Shown here: positions 6,591-6,736 of the stretch, in pieces
Numbering within the stretch: position 1 is the first letter of the stretch
How the letters are laid out: each line of letters begins with the position of its first letter
DNA from: an uncultured Prevotellaceae bacterium
Lineage (GTDB): Bacteria; Bacteroidota; Bacteroidia; Bacteroidales; Bacteroidaceae
DNA length: 6,736 nucleotides
Direction: 5' to 3'
NCBI GenBank assembly: GCA_946644025.1
Contig: CAMPCG010000157.1
Location: 1-6,736 of the forward strand
Position numbers and translations under genes: made by a program
Notes under the pieces: generated by a model
The model's input: only the letters and a program-made list of their open reading frames with translations
What the model was told of the DNA's origin: nothing
The model's database searches: none

Positions 6591-6674
6591 TACAAACCAC
6601 GTCGGTGTTTGTATAAACGCTGACGTGGTTTGTACAAACGTCGACGTGGTTTGTACAAACACTGTCAGCGTTTG
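6591..6674. repeat. 21-bp phased GTTTGTACAAAC palindrome array
   Basis: GACGTGGTTTGTACAAAC occurs at 6622-6639 and 6643-6660, exactly 21 bases apart. A degenerate copy starts at 6601 (14 of 18 bases match), also in phase. TACAAAC or TATAAAC therefore appears at 6591, 6612, 6633 and 6654. The first of these is followed by CACGTC, the reverse complement of the GACGTG part of the unit, and a half copy (GTCAGCGTTTG) closes the array at 6664-6674. The core GTTTGTACAAAC is a perfect palindrome. The spacing equals two turns of B-DNA, as for repeated operators, though a dispersed extragenic repeat is equally possible. Confidence 0.85.
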
Positions 6675-6736
6675 AAGAATTCTCTAATGAACTGATGGCC
6701 CAAGTGTGTTTCGGTGACGTAACGCCGAAGTCAGGA

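Larger units (their letters stand above)
6447..6736. other. Non-coding tail of the window
   Basis: These 290 bases contain the hairpins at 6464-6520 and the 21-bp repeat array at 6591-6674. Nothing recognisable lies between them (6521-6590), where composition turns AT-richer. After the array, an ATG at 6695 opens a 14-codon frame (MAQVCFGDVTPKSG) that runs off the window. No gene can be supported here. Confidence 0.6.

Noticed and set aside
6591..6674. 21-bp repeats as a CRISPR array
   Set aside because: Repeats are contiguous at one fixed period with no unique spacers, and no cas gene is in the window.
6668..6733. Short minus-strand peptide ending ETHLGHQFIREFFKR
   Set aside because: It looks protein-like but a TGA at 6733-6731 precedes it, leaving about 20 codons without a start; it could be a gene remnant, but nothing confirms this.
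6695..6736. Start of a new + strand gene (MAQVCFGDVTPKSG...)
   Set aside because: Only 14 codons are visible, with no promoter match or recognisable motif, so it cannot be supported.

Overview
The window looks like chromosomal DNA from a GC-rich member of the Bacteroidota, most plausibly a Prevotella-like Bacteroidales; this is inferred from the sequence alone. The evidence is a DUF4369-type lipoprotein, a FadL-type outer-membrane protein, a Bacteroidota-style promoter (TTTG, 19 bases, then TAATTTTG) in place of the usual -35/-10 boxes, and genes starting behind A-rich leaders without convincing Shine-Dalgarno sites. All recognised genes are on the + strand.

Left block (1-3248): the 3' end of a lipoprotein gene (DUF4369-like) overlaps by four bases the start of a dihydroorotase gene (pyrC, pyrimidine synthesis). 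Six bases further on is a membrane-anchored metallophosphoesterase with four predicted N-terminal helices. These three are almost certainly one transcription unit. The dihydroorotase carries two in-frame low-complexity insertions, each of which looks like repeat DNA absorbed into the coding sequence.

Middle (3249-4370): the gap between the phosphoesterase and a PlsC-type 1-acylglycerol-3-phosphate acyltransferase is almost filled by 22 tandem octamers (consensus TATAACGA), an AT-rich block in GC-rich surroundings. After plsC comes a perfect 15-bp inverted repeat, then a T-run and a clear promoter that starts the next unit.

Right block (4371-6446): a small exported or membrane-anchored protein of unknown function and a FadL/TodX-type outer-membrane beta-barrel protein lie 39 bases apart and are probably co-transcribed from the promoter at 4321-4351. 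The last 290 bases hold no convincing gene. They contain hairpins just after the barrel gene and then a set of GTTTGTACAAAC-type palindromes spaced exactly 21 bp apart.

The genes are ordinary housekeeping and envelope functions (pyrimidine synthesis, phospholipid synthesis, envelope lipoprotein and barrel). No defence system, mobile-element gene, RNA gene or CRISPR array was seen. The unusual content is in the non-coding and inserted repeat DNA: the octamer array, the 21-bp phased palindromes and the hairpin element inside pyrC.
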